Assembly (NCBI GenBank): GCA_029777935.1
Contig: JAKORH010000009.1
Span: 1-57,944, forward strand
From: Pseudomonadota bacterium
GTDB lineage: Bacteria; Pseudomonadota; Gammaproteobacteria; Burkholderiales; Burkholderiaceae
Direction: 5' to 3'
DNA length: 57,944 nt
Part shown: piece after piece, positions 18,601 through 28,765 of the stretch
Layout: each line of letters starts with the position of its first letter
Position numbering within the stretch: position 1 is the first letter of the stretch
Position numbers and translations under genes: made by a program
The notes under the pieces: generated by a model
Database searches by the model: none
The model's input: only the letters and a program-made list of their open reading frames with translations
What the model was told of the DNA's origin: nothing

Positions 18601-19557
18601 ATGAAGAAGTGGATGCTCGGTGCGCTGATCGGCATCGTCGCCGTATCGCTGACGTTCGATGCCGAAGCGCAGCGTCGGCTGGGCGGCGGCAGGACCCTCG
18701 GCCGGCCGTCACAGACGCTGCAGCAGCGGCAGGCGACGCCGCCGCAACCGCAGACGCCGCCCTCGCAGCAGGCGGCGCCCGCGCAGCAGCCCGCTCCGGC
18801 ATCCGCGCCCGGAGCGGCGACCGCATCGCGGCCGGTGAGCCCGCTGAAGGGCGCGCTGATGGGGCTCGCCGCCGGCCTCGGCCTCGCGGCGCTCGCATCG
18901 TGGCTCGGTTTCGGCGAAACGCTGGCAACGGTCCTGTTGATTGTGCTGGCCGGCCTGCTCCTCATGATGGTGGCCGGCTACCTGATGCGTCGCTCGGCCG
19001 CGGCGCAGCCCGCCTTTCAGGGCGCAGGCAACGGGCGTTACCCGCCGCAGCCGCCGGAGGCCATGCTGCGGCCCATCGAGCTGCCGCCGACGGTCGAGCG
19101 CGCCGGGTTCGATCAACCGGCGGCGCGCCCCGGTTCGGCGATGGACGAGTTCATGCGCGGCACGACGCCGCGCCTCGATCAACCCTGGGGCATACCGGCC
19201 GGGTTCGACACGGAGGCGTTCCTCGCCAGCGCCAAGAACTACTTCACGCGGTTGCAGTCCGCGTGGGACGGGTCGGATCTGGATGAGCTTGGCGAATTCA
19301 CGACCCAGGAGATGTTCACCGCGCTGACCCACGAACTGCGCGCACGCGTGGGCGGCAGCAAGTCCGAAATCGTCTCGCTGGACGCGAAGCTGCTTGGCAT
19401 CGAAAGCGGCGCGGCCGAGCACCTGGCGAGCGTGCGCTTCACCGGCACGCTGCGCGCCGACGGCGAGATCGAGCAGTTCGACGAAGTCTGGAACCTGGCC
19501 AAGCCGGCGGACGGCAAGACCGGCTGGCTGCTGGCGGGGATCCAGCAACTTGCGTAA
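18601..19557 (+). CDS. Tim44-like domain inner-membrane protein
   Basis: A 318-aa protein with a signal/anchor at the N-terminus (MKKWMLGALIGIVAVSLTF), a Gln/Pro/Ala-rich linker (residues about 35-78), two hydrophobic segments (about 83-103 and 105-125) and a C-terminal Tim44-like domain from about 195 (FDTEAFLASAKNYFTRLQSAWDG to the end). This architecture (Tim44-like C-terminal domain after TM helices) is widespread in Betaproteobacteria; the molecular role is unknown. It sits between ubiE and ubiJ and is closed by a terminator, so it is probably co-transcribed with ubiE. Confidence 0.85.
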   Translation: MKKWMLGALIGIVAVSLTFDAEAQRRLGGGRTLGRPSQTLQQRQATPPQPQTPPSQQAAPAQQPAPASAPGAATASRPVSPLKGALMGLAAGLGLAALASWLGFGETLATVLLIVLAGLLLMMVAGYLMRRSAAAQPAFQGAGNGRYPPQPPEAMLRPIELPPTVERAGFDQPAARPGSAMDEFMRGTTPRLDQPWGIPAGFDTEAFLASAKNYFTRLQSAWDGSDLDELGEFTTQEMFTALTHELRARVGGSKSEIVSLDAKLLGIESGAAEHLASVRFTGTLRADGEIEQFDEVWNLAKPADGKTGWLLAGIQQLA

Positions 19558-19581
19558 GCGCGGACCGCATCTGCGACAATC

Positions 19582-19609
19582 GAGGGCGCCTGCGGGCGCC
19601 CTCTTGTTT
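19582..19609 (+). terminator. Rho-independent terminator after the Tim44-like gene
   Basis: Perfect 9-bp stem GAGGGCGCC (19582-19590) with GGCGCCCTC (19595-19603), 4-base loop, then TTGTTT. It ends the DUF971-ubiE-Tim44 transcript just before the ubiJ start codon, so ubiJ-ubiB must have read-through or a promoter in or near this element. Confidence 0.8.
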
Positions 19610-19616
19610 CGCCGCC

Positions 19617-20195
19617 GTGCTCGACCAATTCGCTTCCGACGCCGCGATCGCCCTGCTCAATCGCCTGCTCGCACGGGAGCGCTGGGCGCGCGAGCGGCTC
19701 GTGCCCTTCGCGGGCCGAGCGGCCCGCATCGAATGCGGCCCGTTCGCCGTTCAGCTGGGCGTGCGTGCCGGCGGAACGTTCGAGCCGGGCGCGAATGCGC
19801 CCGACGTGACCGTGTCGATGGACCCGTCAACGCTGCCGCAGGCGCTGCGAGAGCCGCGCGCGCTCATGCGTAACGTCCGCCTCGACGGCGACGCCGAATT
19901 CGCGCAGGCCCTGTCGTACGTGTTGCAGAACCTGCGGCCGGAGCCGGAAGAGGAACTGTCGCGCTTCGTGGGCGACGCGGCCGCGCAGCGGATTGTCGGT
20001 TTCCTGCGCGCCGCGTTCGCGCAGGCGCAGGAAGCGGGCGCGCGGCTGGCGTCCACGGCGGCCGATTATTTCGTTGCCGAGAATCCTCTGCTGGTCGCGC
20101 GCGCCGAGGCCGAGGCATTCGCGCGCGACGTGGGCGCGCTGCGCGACGACGTCGAGCGGCTCACCAAGCGCATCGAAGGCCTCGCGTCGCGCTGA
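19617..20195 (+). CDS. ubiJ: Ubiquinone biosynthesis accessory factor UbiJ (SCP2 domain)
   Basis: A 192-residue protein with an N-terminal SCP2 sterol-carrier-like domain (residues about 15-110, including [14 protein letters not shown] and [22 protein letters not shown]) and a C-terminal coiled-coil part ([16 protein letters not shown]). UbiJ scaffolds the cytoplasmic ubiquinone-biosynthesis complex and binds lipid intermediates. The start is GTG 19617. The gene overlaps ubiB by one base (TGATG), as expected for the ubiE-ubiJ-ubiB arrangement. Confidence 0.9.
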   Translation: MLDQFASDAAIALLNRLLARERWARERLVPFAGRAARIECGPFAVQLGVRAGGTFEPGANAPDVTVSMDPSTLPQALREPRALMRNVRLDGDAEFAQALSYVLQNLRPEPEEELSRFVGDAAAQRIVGFLRAAFAQAQEAGARLASTAADYFVAENPLLVARAEAEAFARDVGALRDDVERLTKRIEGLASR

Positions 20196-21769
20196 TGCGC
20201 ATCTTCCGGCTGCTGCGCATCTGGTTGACTGTCTTCCGCTTCGGGCTGGACGAGATCGTCCTGTCGAGCCTGAAGAGTCCGTTCCTCCAGGGGACGGTGC
20301 GCGTCGTCACGTTCGGCCGGCGGCTCGCTGAGCCGCGCGGCGTGCGGCTGCGGCGCGCGCTCGAGGACCTGGGCCCGATCTTCGTCAAGTTCGGCCAGGT
20401 GCTGTCTACGCGGCGCGACCTGCTGCCGGTGGACATCGCCGACGAACTGGCCAGGCTGCAGGATCGAGTGGCGCCGTTCGACTCCGGCCTCGCGGTGCGC
20501 GAGATCGAGCGCGGTCTGAATCGCACACTGGACGACATGTTCTCCGAGTTCGACCGCACGCCGGTGGCGAGCGCGTCGATCGCGCAGGTGCACTTCGCGC
20601 GGCTCAAGGGCGGTGCGCACGACGGCCGTCCGGTCGCGGTCAAGGTGCTGCGGCCCGGCATGCACGCGGCGATCGACAAGGACCTGGCGCTGCTCGAGGT
20701 CGGCGCCGCGCTGGTCGAGAAGCTGTGGCGCGACGGCAAGAGGCTGCGGCCGCGGGCGGTCGTCGCCGAGTTCGACAAGTACCTGCACGACGAGCTCGAC
20801 CTGATGCGCGAGGCGGCCAACGCCTCGCAGTTGCGCCGCAACTTCGCCGACTCGCGCCAACTGTGCGTGCCGGAGATGTTCTGGGACCACTGCTGCGAGA
20901 ACGTGCTCGTGATGGAGCGCATGGGTGGCATCCCCGTGAGCCAGGTCGACCGGCTGCGCGCCGCCGGCATCGACATCAAGAAGCTGTCGGCCGATGCGGT
21001 CGAGGTGTTCTTCACGCAGGCGCTGCGCGACGGCTTCTTCCATGCCGACATGCACCCCGGCAACATCTACGTCGGCGATTCGGGCGAGGATTTCGGCCGC
21101 TGGATCGCGCTCGACTTCGGCATCGTCGGCACGCTGTCCGACAACGACAAGAACTACCTGGCGCAGAACTTCCTCGCCTTCTTCCGCCGCGACTACAAGC
21201 GCGTGGCGGAACTGCACGTCGAAAGCGGCTGGGTGCCGGCGGCCACGCGGGTCGACGAACTGGAAAGCGCGATCCGCGCGGTGTGCGAACCGATTTTCGA
21301 CCGGCCGTTGAAGGACATCTCCTTCGCGCAGGTGCTGCTGCGGCTGTTCGAGGCCAGCCGCCGCTTCAACGTCGAGGTGCAGCCGCAGCTCGTGCTGCTG
21401 CAGAAGACGCTGCTGAACATCGAGGGCCTGGGCCGCCAGCTCGATCCCGAGCTCGATCTGTGGAAGACCGCGAAGCCGTTCCTCGAGCGCTGGATGCAGG
21501 CGCAGGTCGGCTTCAAGGGACTGGAGGACCGGCTGCGGCACGAGGCGACGCAGTGGAGCCATCTGCTGCCGCAGTTGCCACGGCTGGTGCACCAGGCGCT
21601 GACCGACCGCTCGAACGATGACCGCGTGCTTGCCGAACTGCGTGCCCTGCGGCTCGAGACCCAGCGCCGCAACCGGCTGCTGCTGATCGGTGTGACCTGC
21701 CTGGCCGCGTTCGCGCTGATGATCGCGTGGGGCTTCTTCGGCTTTCCCCTGCCCGGACGACCAACGTGA
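20195..21769 (+). CDS. ubiB: Ubiquinone biosynthesis regulatory ATPase/kinase UbiB
   Basis: Atypical kinase-like (ABC1/ADCK/COQ8) protein of 524 aa needed for ubiquinone formation. It carries the diagnostic KxGQ motif ([16 protein letters not shown], about residues 62-77), the catalytic-loop equivalent FHADMHPGN (about 283-291), LDFGIVG, and one or two hydrophobic helices at the C-terminus ([23 protein letters not shown]) that anchor it to the inner membrane. Length is normal. Start overlaps the ubiJ stop; its own stop overlaps the GTG of the following lipoprotein gene. Confidence 0.97.
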   Translation: MRIFRLLRIWLTVFRFGLDEIVLSSLKSPFLQGTVRVVTFGRRLAEPRGVRLRRALEDLGPIFVKFGQVLSTRRDLLPVDIADELARLQDRVAPFDSGLAVREIERGLNRTLDDMFSEFDRTPVASASIAQVHFARLKGGAHDGRPVAVKVLRPGMHAAIDKDLALLEVGAALVEKLWRDGKRLRPRAVVAEFDKYLHDELDLMREAANASQLRRNFADSRQLCVPEMFWDHCCENVLVMERMGGIPVSQVDRLRAAGIDIKKLSADAVEVFFTQALRDGFFHADMHPGNIYVGDSGEDFGRWIALDFGIVGTLSDNDKNYLAQNFLAFFRRDYKRVAELHVESGWVPAATRVDELESAIRAVCEPIFDRPLKDISFAQVLLRLFEASRRFNVEVQPQLVLLQKTLLNIEGLGRQLDPELDLWKTAKPFLERWMQAQVGFKGLEDRLRHEATQWSHLLPQLPRLVHQALTDRSNDDRVLAELRALRLETQRRNRLLLIGVTCLAAFALMIAWGFFGFPLPGRPT

Positions 21770-23724
21770 TACGACACCTCGTCGCGGTGCTCTCGCTGGT
21801 CCTGCTCGCCGGTTGCGGCGGAGGCGGCGGCGCAACGGCGCCCGCCGCGGCCGGGCCGCTGGTGTGCGCCGACCGCGCGGCCATCTACTCGACGTATGCC
21901 GACGCGACGGTCGCGGTTGGCAAGGCAGCGGGCGCCGTGATCGCCGGCTGCCGCGCTCCTTTATCGGACGTGCGCTGGACCCAGACCAGCGGCCCGCCGG
22001 TGTTGTTGCTGTCCGACCGGACGCCGGCGATCAGCTTCGAGCCACCCGCGGCCGGAACGTACGTGTTCCGGGTCGACTTCGTCGATGCCGGCGGCACGCT
22101 GCGCTCCGACAGCGTCAGCGTGGCCGCCACGCAGCCCGCCGGGGCGGTCCAGGTGCTCGCACGCGTCGATCAGGCGGTGCGCAAGGGCGGCAAGGCGTCG
22201 GTTCGTGCCTGGCCAGCGGCTGGTGCCGGCGAGCAGACGACCTGGGCGCAGATCGACGGGCCGCCCACGACGCTCGACACGTCCGATCCGGACCGCATCA
22301 TCTTCACCGCGCCGGACGTGGACGTCGACACCGTGCTGCGCTTCCGCGTCACGCGACGGAGCGCGAACGGCAGCAGCGACAGCGATGACGTGCTGGTGCT
22401 GGTCGAGAACTACGCGCAGGCACCGGCTGCCAACCCGGCCTACGTGTTCGGCGGCGCGCACGTGTCGCGCGTCCATCCGTACCGCGACGCCAGTCCCTAC
22501 GCCGGCGTGCTGGTGCGCTGCGTGTACGACGCGGCCCTGCAGAGCGGCGGCGCGGGCAAGAACCTGTGCCCGTTGTCGCAGTTGCCGCTGCTGCACCAGG
22601 AAGACGGCGGCGCGGTCCCGACGATCGAGCAGGTCATGGATCGCGTGCTGGTGTCGCACGACTGGATGGGCGACGTGTTCGCGCGCTTTCTCGCCAGCGA
22701 CGACGTCAACGGCGACATCCGGCGGCTGCTCAACGGGGTGACGGCGATCGTGCTCGGCGCGCACATCCGGCCTTCCGTCTACAGCCCCGGCACCGGCGCG
22801 ATCTACCTCGACGCCGACCGGTTCTGGCTGACGCCGGCGCAGCGCGACGTGATCGACGAGGCGCCCGACGTCCGCATCGACTTCGCGAGGGACCTGAACT
22901 ACGGCACGTTGTGGCGCTATGCGGTGAACGATGCCTCGATCTTCCTGCCCTTCCCCGCCGGCAGCCGAGTGTCGCGCGACTTGTCGTACCTGCAGTACGA
23001 GGCGAACTGGCTCCTCTATCACGAGCTCGCGCACGGTGCCGATTTCATCGCCCCCGCCGTGCGCGGCGCGCTCGACAGCGCGCTCAGCGCCTGGGACAAC
23101 GCCGCGCCGCGCTATGCGTCCGGCCAGCTGCCGTCCGATCGATTGCAGGCAAGCATGCCGCTGACGTCGCAGCCGATGTTCGAGCTCGCGCGCGTAAAGT
23201 TCTGGGGCGTCACTGCCGACGCCAACCAGCGCGCCTTTACGCCGGCCGACGTGACGGGATTCTTCCTGACCGACGGCGCGACCGACGACTACGCGTACTC
23301 GGTCAGCGCGCTCGGCGCGACCCCGCGCGAAGACGCGGCGCTGCTGTTCGAGGAGTTCATGATGGTGCGCGATCTCGGCGCGCGGCGCGACTTCGCGATC
23401 TCGACCAGGATCCTGCCCGACTCGACGTCGAAGACGGTCATCGTGAACTGGGGCCAGCGCGGACGCATCGGCGATCCGGCGGTCAAACCACGCGCGCAGC
23501 AGATCGTCGCCGCGCTCGCGCCGTGGATCGCGGCGGACGAAGTGGCTGCGCTGGCGGCGCCGATTCCGATGCGCGCCGGGGCAAGCTGGGCCGACAATCT
23601 GGTGCTTGGCGGCGCGGCGCAAGGCATGCGCGCCAGCGCCGCAGGCGCGAATCGGCGCGACGACACCTATTTGCTGCAGCGGGCGCTGCAGCGGCCCGGC
23701 GCGGCGATTGCGCCGGCGCGCTGA
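21766..23724 (+). CDS. Large lipoprotein with Ig-like N-terminal repeats and an HEXXH motif
   Basis: A 652-aa lipoprotein of unknown role. The signal ends in [10 protein letters not shown], so it is lipidated. Residues about 45-220 form two Ig-like/PKD-type domains ([29 protein letters not shown]; then [26 protein letters not shown]). The C-terminal region contains HELAHGADF (HEXXH at about 419-423), the zinc-binding pattern of metallopeptidases, and EEFMMVRD (about 529), a possible third ligand. It could be a cell-surface metallopeptidase, but I do not recognise a named family. GTG 21766 overlaps the ubiB stop (GTGA), which suggests coupling to ubiB. Confidence 0.75.
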   Translation: MIRHLVAVLSLVLLAGCGGGGGATAPAAAGPLVCADRAAIYSTYADATVAVGKAAGAVIAGCRAPLSDVRWTQTSGPPVLLLSDRTPAISFEPPAAGTYVFRVDFVDAGGTLRSDSVSVAATQPAGAVQVLARVDQAVRKGGKASVRAWPAAGAGEQTTWAQIDGPPTTLDTSDPDRIIFTAPDVDVDTVLRFRVTRRSANGSSDSDDVLVLVENYAQAPAANPAYVFGGAHVSRVHPYRDASPYAGVLVRCVYDAALQSGGAGKNLCPLSQLPLLHQEDGGAVPTIEQVMDRVLVSHDWMGDVFARFLASDDVNGDIRRLLNGVTAIVLGAHIRPSVYSPGTGAIYLDADRFWLTPAQRDVIDEAPDVRIDFARDLNYGTLWRYAVNDASIFLPFPAGSRVSRDLSYLQYEANWLLYHELAHGADFIAPAVRGALDSALSAWDNAAPRYASGQLPSDRLQASMPLTSQPMFELARVKFWGVTADANQRAFTPADVTGFFLTDGATDDYAYSVSALGATPREDAALLFEEFMMVRDLGARRDFAISTRILPDSTSKTVIVNWGQRGRIGDPAVKPRAQQIVAALAPWIAADEVAALAAPIPMRAGASWADNLVLGGAAQGMRASAAGANRRDDTYLLQRALQRPGAAIAPAR

Positions 23725-23874
23725 CCGCGCCTTGGTTTTGGTGGGTTGAGCGCGGTTTCGGCGGGCACCGACGGTTGCGGCAGATCAAGCCGCGCGGCGT
23801 TCGGCCTGCACCAACGGCGAACGAATGGGCGCGGGGCGATTCGCGCTGCCGCATAATCGCGCCCGCGAACCGCC

Positions 23875-24963
23875 ATGTCCCTGCTCGAGATCCAGAACGT
23901 CACCCGCCGCTTCGGCACGATGACCGCGGTCGACGGCGTGTCGCTGTCGATCGAGGCCGGGGAGTTCTTCACGCTGCTCGGACCCTCGGGCTGCGGCAAG
24001 ACGACGCTGCTGCGGATGATCGCGGGCTTCGACGATCCGGACGGCGGCCGCATCGTGCTCGACGGCAAGGACCTGACGGGCGTTCCGCCCGAGCGCCGCA
24101 ACGTGCGCACGGTTTTCCAGAGCTACGCGCTCTTCCCGCACATGACGGTGGCGGGCAACGTCGCGTTCCCGCTGAAGATGGCGAAGAAGCCGACGGCCGA
24201 GCTCGACGCCAGGGTGCGCGAGGCGCTGAAGGACGTCCAACTCGACGCGCTCGCCATGCGGTTCCCGCACGAACTGTCGGGCGGGCAGAAGCAGCGCGTG
24301 GCGATCGCGCGCGCGCTCGTCACCCATCCGGTGCTGATGCTGCTCGACGAGCCCCTCGCCGCGCTCGACGCCAAGCTGCGCGGGCAGATGCAGATCGAGC
24401 TGATCAACCTGCAGAAGGAAGTCGGCATTGCGTTCGTGTACGTCACCCACGACCAGGGCGAGGCGCTCGCGCTGTCGCACCGGATCGCGGTGATGAACCA
24501 CGGCCGCATCGAGCAGCTCGACGAGCCCTCGAAGATCTACTCGTTCCCGAAGAACCGCTTCGTGGCCGACTTCATCGGCCAGTGCAACGTCCTCGACGCC
24601 AACGTGCGCCGGCGCGACGGCGGAGTCGCCGAACTCGACCTGGCCGGCGTGGGACGGGTGCGCGCCCTGCTCGATGCCGCTGTCGGCGACGGCGCGCGCG
24701 GTGCGCTGGCGCTGCGGCCGGAGAAGGTCGCCATCAATCCGTCAGGGCAAGCCAAGACCGACGGCGACAATCACCTGTCGGGCACGGTGACCGATTTCCT
24801 GTATCTCGGCGACGTGACGATCTACCGCGTGGTACTCGCCTCCGGGCAGAAGATCGAGGCGATGCGCGCCAACTCGGACGAAGGCCGCGCCCGCTTCTTC
24901 GAGGTCGGCGACGCGGTCGACGTCGCGTGGCCGGTCGGTGCCGGCCACTTTCTGCGCGACTGA
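23875..24963 (+). CDS. potA: Polyamine-type ABC transporter, ATP-binding subunit
   Basis: A 362-aa ATPase that energises the import system encoded by the next three genes. It has Walker A GPSGCGKTT (about residue 39), Q-loop FQSYALFPHMT, signature LSGGQKQRVAIARAL (about 139), Walker B LMLLDEPLAALD, H-loop YVTHDQGEA and a C-terminal TOBE-like regulatory domain (ALRPEKVAI, VTDFLYLGDVTIYRV). The binding protein in the operon is of the spermidine/putrescine family, so PotA/PotG is the best name; which polyamine is carried cannot be read off. Confidence 0.93.
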   Translation: MSLLEIQNVTRRFGTMTAVDGVSLSIEAGEFFTLLGPSGCGKTTLLRMIAGFDDPDGGRIVLDGKDLTGVPPERRNVRTVFQSYALFPHMTVAGNVAFPLKMAKKPTAELDARVREALKDVQLDALAMRFPHELSGGQKQRVAIARALVTHPVLMLLDEPLAALDAKLRGQMQIELINLQKEVGIAFVYVTHDQGEALALSHRIAVMNHGRIEQLDEPSKIYSFPKNRFVADFIGQCNVLDANVRRRDGGVAELDLAGVGRVRALLDAAVGDGARGALALRPEKVAINPSGQAKTDGDNHLSGTVTDFLYLGDVTIYRVVLASGQKIEAMRANSDEGRARFFEVGDAVDVAWPVGAGHFLRD

Positions 24964-24964
24964 C

Positions 24965-25846
24965 GTGGCAACCTCGGCGCGCGGCAAATGGCTGGTGGGC
25001 GGGCCGCCGTTCGTCTACCTCGTCGTCTTCTTCGCCATCCCGAGCCTGCTGATGGTGCTGGCGAGCTTCCGTGCCGCGGGCGAGTTCGGGGGTCTCGCGC
25101 CGCTGGTCGGCAGCGGCGGCAAGCTCGATCTGACGGTCGGCAGCTACGCGCGGTTCTTCGCCAGCCCGATCTACATCGAACTGTTCGGCAAATCGCTCGT
25201 GTATGCACTCGTCACGACCGCGCTGTGCCTGGCGATCGCGTATCCGCTGTCGATGCTGATCGCCGCCAGCCCGAAGAAGTACCGCGACCTGCTGCTGCTG
25301 CTGGTGATCCTGCCGTTCTGGAGCAACTTCCTGATCCGCGTGTACGCGTGGATGATCATCCTCGGCCCGGAATGGGCGCCCGCCAGGATCGTCAACGGCG
25401 TGCTGGGCCTGTTCGGCGCCGGTCCGGTCACGCTGATGTTCTCGCCGTTCGCGGTCATTGTCGTGCTGGTGTACGTGCACCTGCCGTTCATGGTGCTGCC
25501 GCTGTACGCGAACCTGGAAAAGCACGACCCCGCGCTGCTCGACGCCGCGCGCGATCTCGGCGCGCGCCCGTGGCAGTGCTTCCGTCACGTGACGTGGCCG
25601 CTGTCGCTGCCCGGCGTGTTCGCCGGCGGCGCGCTGGTCTTCATCCCGGCATTCGGCATCTTCGCGGTGCCGGATCTTGTCGGCGGCACCGACGGCATCA
25701 TGATCGGCAACGTGATCAAGCAGCAGTTCCTGGAGACGCGCGACTGGCCGTTCGGTTCGGTGCTGTCGATCGTGCTGACGGTGGCGGCGCTCGCGACCAC
25801 GGGGCTGGCGGCGCTCGCCGCACGGCCGCGCAGGTCGGCCGTATGA
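24965..25846 (+). CDS. potH: Polyamine-type ABC transporter permease (PotB/PotH)
   Basis: Inner-membrane permease of 293 aa with about six helices and the EAA-type loop (DPALLDAARDLGARPWQCFRHVTWPLSLPG) that docks on the ATPase. GTG 24965, right after the potA stop, is taken as the start; an earlier in-frame ATG at 24938 would overlap potA. It pairs with the next permease to form the channel. The periplasmic segment after helix 1 (about residues 35-65) is long, as in PotB/PotH proteins. Confidence 0.92.
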   Translation: MATSARGKWLVGGPPFVYLVVFFAIPSLLMVLASFRAAGEFGGLAPLVGSGGKLDLTVGSYARFFASPIYIELFGKSLVYALVTTALCLAIAYPLSMLIAASPKKYRDLLLLLVILPFWSNFLIRVYAWMIILGPEWAPARIVNGVLGLFGAGPVTLMFSPFAVIVVLVYVHLPFMVLPLYANLEKHDPALLDAARDLGARPWQCFRHVTWPLSLPGVFAGGALVFIPAFGIFAVPDLVGGTDGIMIGNVIKQQFLETRDWPFGSVLSIVLTVAALATTGLAALAARPRRSAV

Positions 25847-26622
25847 ACGCGCGCGGGCGGCTATCGTTGTGGGCGTGCGCGATCGCCGCCTACGTCTTCC
25901 TGTACGCACCGCTCGCGGTGGTCGTCGTGTTCTCGTTCAACGACAGCAAGCTGAACGCGCAGTGGGTCGGTTTCACGACCGCGTGGTATGCAAAGCTCTT
26001 CCACGACGAGGAAATGATGCGCGCGGCGCGCAATTCGCTCGTGATTGCGCTGGTCACGGCGGCGGTGTCGACGGTGCTCGGTACGATGGCCGGATTCGTG
26101 CTGCACCGTTACAGGACGCGCGTGCTGCCGGTGCTGGTGCTGGCGCCCATCGCCATCCCCGAGATCCTGATGGGCGTGGCGCTGCTGATGTTCTTCGTGC
26201 TGATCAACCTTACGCTCGGGCTGGTGTCGATCACGTTGGCGCACATCGCGTTCTGCATCGGCTACGTGGCGATCGTCGTGCGCGCGCGCCTGGCGGGCAT
26301 GGACGAAAGCCTGGTCGAGGCGGCGCGCGATTGCGGCGCCTCGGCGCCGGCGGCGTTCCGCCACGTGACGCTGCCGCTGATCATGCCGGGCGTGATCGCC
26401 GGCAGCCTGATGGCGTTCACGCTGTCGATCGACGACTTCGTGGTCACGTTCTTCACCGCCGGTGCATCGGCCTCCACGCTGCCGCTGCAGATCTACTCGA
26501 TGGTGAAGATCGCCGTGACGCCCGAGGTCAACGCGATCTCGACGCTGCTGCTGGCGCTGACGCTGGCGCTTATCACGCTGGCGACCCGGTTCGTCCCCGG
26601 GTTGCTGCGGCTCAATCGGTAG
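25843..26622 (+). CDS. potI: Polyamine-type ABC transporter permease (PotC/PotI)
   Basis: Second permease, 259 aa, with six predicted helices, first helix ending FNDSKLNAQW, and the EAA loop DESLVEAARDCGASAPAAFRHVTLPLIMPG. The segment LSIDDFVVTFFTAG is characteristic of PotC/PotI proteins. Start overlaps the upstream permease stop by ATGA, so stoichiometric co-translation is likely. The binding-protein gene follows after 24 bp. Confidence 0.93.
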   Translation: MNARGRLSLWACAIAAYVFLYAPLAVVVVFSFNDSKLNAQWVGFTTAWYAKLFHDEEMMRAARNSLVIALVTAAVSTVLGTMAGFVLHRYRTRVLPVLVLAPIAIPEILMGVALLMFFVLINLTLGLVSITLAHIAFCIGYVAIVVRARLAGMDESLVEAARDCGASAPAAFRHVTLPLIMPGVIAGSLMAFTLSIDDFVVTFFTAGASASTLPLQIYSMVKIAVTPEVNAISTLLLALTLALITLATRFVPGLLRLNR

Positions 26623-26646
26623 TTTCCCATTGGCAAGGAGAAGAGG

Positions 26647-27786
26647 ATGAAGCTGCGTGACCTGCTGCGTTTCGCGCTCGTGTTGTCGGCGGTGGCATTG
26701 GCCGGTGCGTGCGGCAAGAAGGAGGAGGCGCCGCCGAAGGCGCGGGCCCAGTCCGAGGCAAAGGCCGCGCCGGCGAAACCGACCGGCACGCTGCACCTGT
26801 ACAACTGGAACGACTACATCGCGCCCGAGACGATCGAACGCTTCGAGAAGGAATTCAACGCCAAGGTCGTGCAGACCTACTTCTCGGACAACGAGGAGAT
26901 GCTGGCGAAGCTCGCCGCCGGCGCCACCGGCTACGACATCATCGTGCCGACCAGCAACGCGATGGAGCTGATGATCAAGAAGGGCGATCTGCAGCCGCTC
27001 GACCCTGCGCTGCTGCCCGATCTGAAGAACATGCGCCCCGAGTTCCTGAACACCGCGTTCGATCCCGGCAACAAGTACTCGGTGCCGTACGCGTACTCGA
27101 CCACGATCATCGGCTACAACGACAAGCACATGAAGGCGCTTGGGCTTGACCCGAAGGGCTGGGAGTCGATCTTCGATCCCAAGCTTGCCTGCCGCGTCAA
27201 GGGCAAGCTCACGGTGCTCGACTCCCCGGACGAGGTGTTCTCCGCCGCGTTCATCTACCTCGGCATCGATCCGAACACCACCAATCCGGACGACTACAAG
27301 AAGGCCGCCGAGGCGATCCGCAAGGCCAAGCCGTGCTGGGCCGCGTTCAACTCGTCCTCGTACATCAAGGAGCTGACCGCGGGCAATATCTGGCTCGCGC
27401 TCGGCTATTCGACCGATGTGTTCCAGGCCAACCGCAACGCACAGGAAGCCAAGCAGGATTTCCATCTCGTGTCGGTGATGCCGACGCAAGGCGCGGTGAT
27501 GTCGGTCGACAACATGGTGATCCACAAGTCGGCGCCGAACGTGCCGCTCGCTCACGCGTTCATCGACTTCATGCTCGAGGGCAAGAACAGCTCCGAGCTG
27601 TCGAACCTGATCGGTTCGGGCAACCCGAATCAGGCGGCGATGCAGTACATCAAGCCGGAGGTGAAGTCCAACGTCGCCGTGTTCCCGGATGCGGAAGCGC
27701 TGAAGAAGCTGCACCAGCTGCGTCTGCTGCCGACCGAGCTGCGCCAGCTGCGCGGCCAGCTGTGGACCGAAATCAAGATTCGCTGA
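26647..27786 (+). CDS. potF: Polyamine-type ABC transporter, periplasmic binding lipoprotein
   Basis: A 379-aa PotD/PotF-family binding protein that captures the polyamine and delivers it to the permeases. The N-terminus looks like a lipoprotein signal (VLSAVALAGAC) followed by a charged linker. The mature domain shows LHLYNWNDYIAPETIERFEKEF, ISNAMELM-like VPTSNAMELMIKKGDLQPLD, the cleft segment DSPDEVFSAAFIYLG and WLALGYSTDVFQA. AAGGAG lies upstream of ATG 26647. The last 14 bp overlap the end of the convergent lipoprotein gene. Confidence 0.94.
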   Translation: MKLRDLLRFALVLSAVALAGACGKKEEAPPKARAQSEAKAAPAKPTGTLHLYNWNDYIAPETIERFEKEFNAKVVQTYFSDNEEMLAKLAAGATGYDIIVPTSNAMELMIKKGDLQPLDPALLPDLKNMRPEFLNTAFDPGNKYSVPYAYSTTIIGYNDKHMKALGLDPKGWESIFDPKLACRVKGKLTVLDSPDEVFSAAFIYLGIDPNTTNPDDYKKAAEAIRKAKPCWAAFNSSSYIKELTAGNIWLALGYSTDVFQANRNAQEAKQDFHLVSVMPTQGAVMSVDNMVIHKSAPNVPLAHAFIDFMLEGKNSSELSNLIGSGNPNQAAMQYIKPEVKSNVAVFPDAEALKKLHQLRLLPTELRQLRGQLWTEIKIR

Positions 27787-28729
27787 AGCTTGCGCGCGGC
27801 CGCGGTTTGTCTGAATCGCGGCCGTTGCCGGCGTGGGCGAGCGCGGTGAAATCCTCCGCATAATCGCGCAGCCTGCGGGCCAGCGCTGCGCGCTGCGCCG
27901 GCGTAGCGGCGCCGATCAGGCGCGCGATCAGCTCGGCGTTGGCGCGCCGGTGATCGGCGAGCGCCGCGCGTCGCGCTTCGTCATCCGGTTGGTCGAGCCG
28001 CGCGAAGAATTCGCGCACGCGGCGCGCGGCTTCAGCCACGCCCGGCTGCTCGTCGCGAATCCGCCGCAGCAACTGTACGATTTCGCACTGGCGCCGCTCG
28101 CGCTCGTCCAGCCACCACGCCTCGGTCCTCGACGCTGCCGCCTCGCTCAGGATCTGCGTCTGCAGGTCGTTGACCGCGCCGAACCAGGATTCGGCGCGCT
28201 CGGCCATCCGCCGGCCGCGGGCGTCGACCGACTCGCGTCCGCCGGAAGAGCCGATCAGCCCGCGCCGTACGCCGGACGATTCCTGCGCCAGCTTTTCGGC
28301 AAAGCGGTCGATCTGCGCCGGCGTCAGTGTCAGCGCGAGCGCAGCCACGTCCGGGGCCGCGTGCGCGCCGAAGGCGGCGAGCCGGGCGTTCATCTGCTGC
28401 TGCAGCATCGCGACCGCGTCGGCGTCGACGCGGCCGTCGAGCGTGTGCTGCGCGTCGGCCAGCAACTGCGCGTAACCGGCGAGTTGCGTGCGGCGGTGCC
28501 AGTCGAGCAGGCGGCGCAGGCGTTCGCCGGCCAGAGCCTGCTGCTGCTCGTCTAGATCGAAATAGCGGTCGAGCGAGTGCAGCAGCAGCGTGTCGGCGTG
28601 GTTGTAGCCGAGCTTCAGCGACGAGCACGCCGCGATCAGCAGCGCGGCGCCCGCCAGCAGCAGGCACCGGGCAACGTTGCTGGAACCGCTGCGCCGACCG
28701 CGGGTGCTACGATGGATTTCGTCCGTCAC
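27773..28729 (-). CDS. DUF6279-type lipoprotein
   Basis: A 318-aa predicted lipoprotein. The signal has [24 protein letters not shown], and the SxxxGYN(N/H)xD segment right after the lipid cysteine is typical of the DUF6279 family. The rest is helical and arginine-rich ([22 protein letters not shown]; many RxxR repeats), lacking recognised catalytic motifs. GTG 28729 is chosen because it leaves a normal signal; earlier in-frame starts run into the glmU 5' region. Only 36 bp separate it from the divergent glmU start, so their promoters overlap or lie inside coding DNA. Function unknown. Confidence 0.8.
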   Translation of the reverse strand: MTDEIHRSTRGRRSGSSNVARCLLLAGAALLIAACSSLKLGYNHADTLLLHSLDRYFDLDEQQQALAGERLRRLLDWHRRTQLAGYAQLLADAQHTLDGRVDADAVAMLQQQMNARLAAFGAHAAPDVAALALTLTPAQIDRFAEKLAQESSGVRRGLIGSSGGRESVDARGRRMAERAESWFGAVNDLQTQILSEAAASRTEAWWLDERERRQCEIVQLLRRIRDEQPGVAEAARRVREFFARLDQPDDEARRAALADHRRANAELIARLIGAATPAQRAALARRLRDYAEDFTALAHAGNGRDSDKPRPRASFSES

Positions 28730-28765
28730 GGCTTCCGTCACTGCCGTCTCATCCTGTCGCGAACG

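Noticed and set aside
27773..27786. The 14-bp tail overlap of the polyamine-binding gene and the convergent lipoprotein gene as a sign of a wrong stop or frameshift
   Set aside because: Both proteins end normally for their families; short convergent overlaps are frequent in compact genomes.
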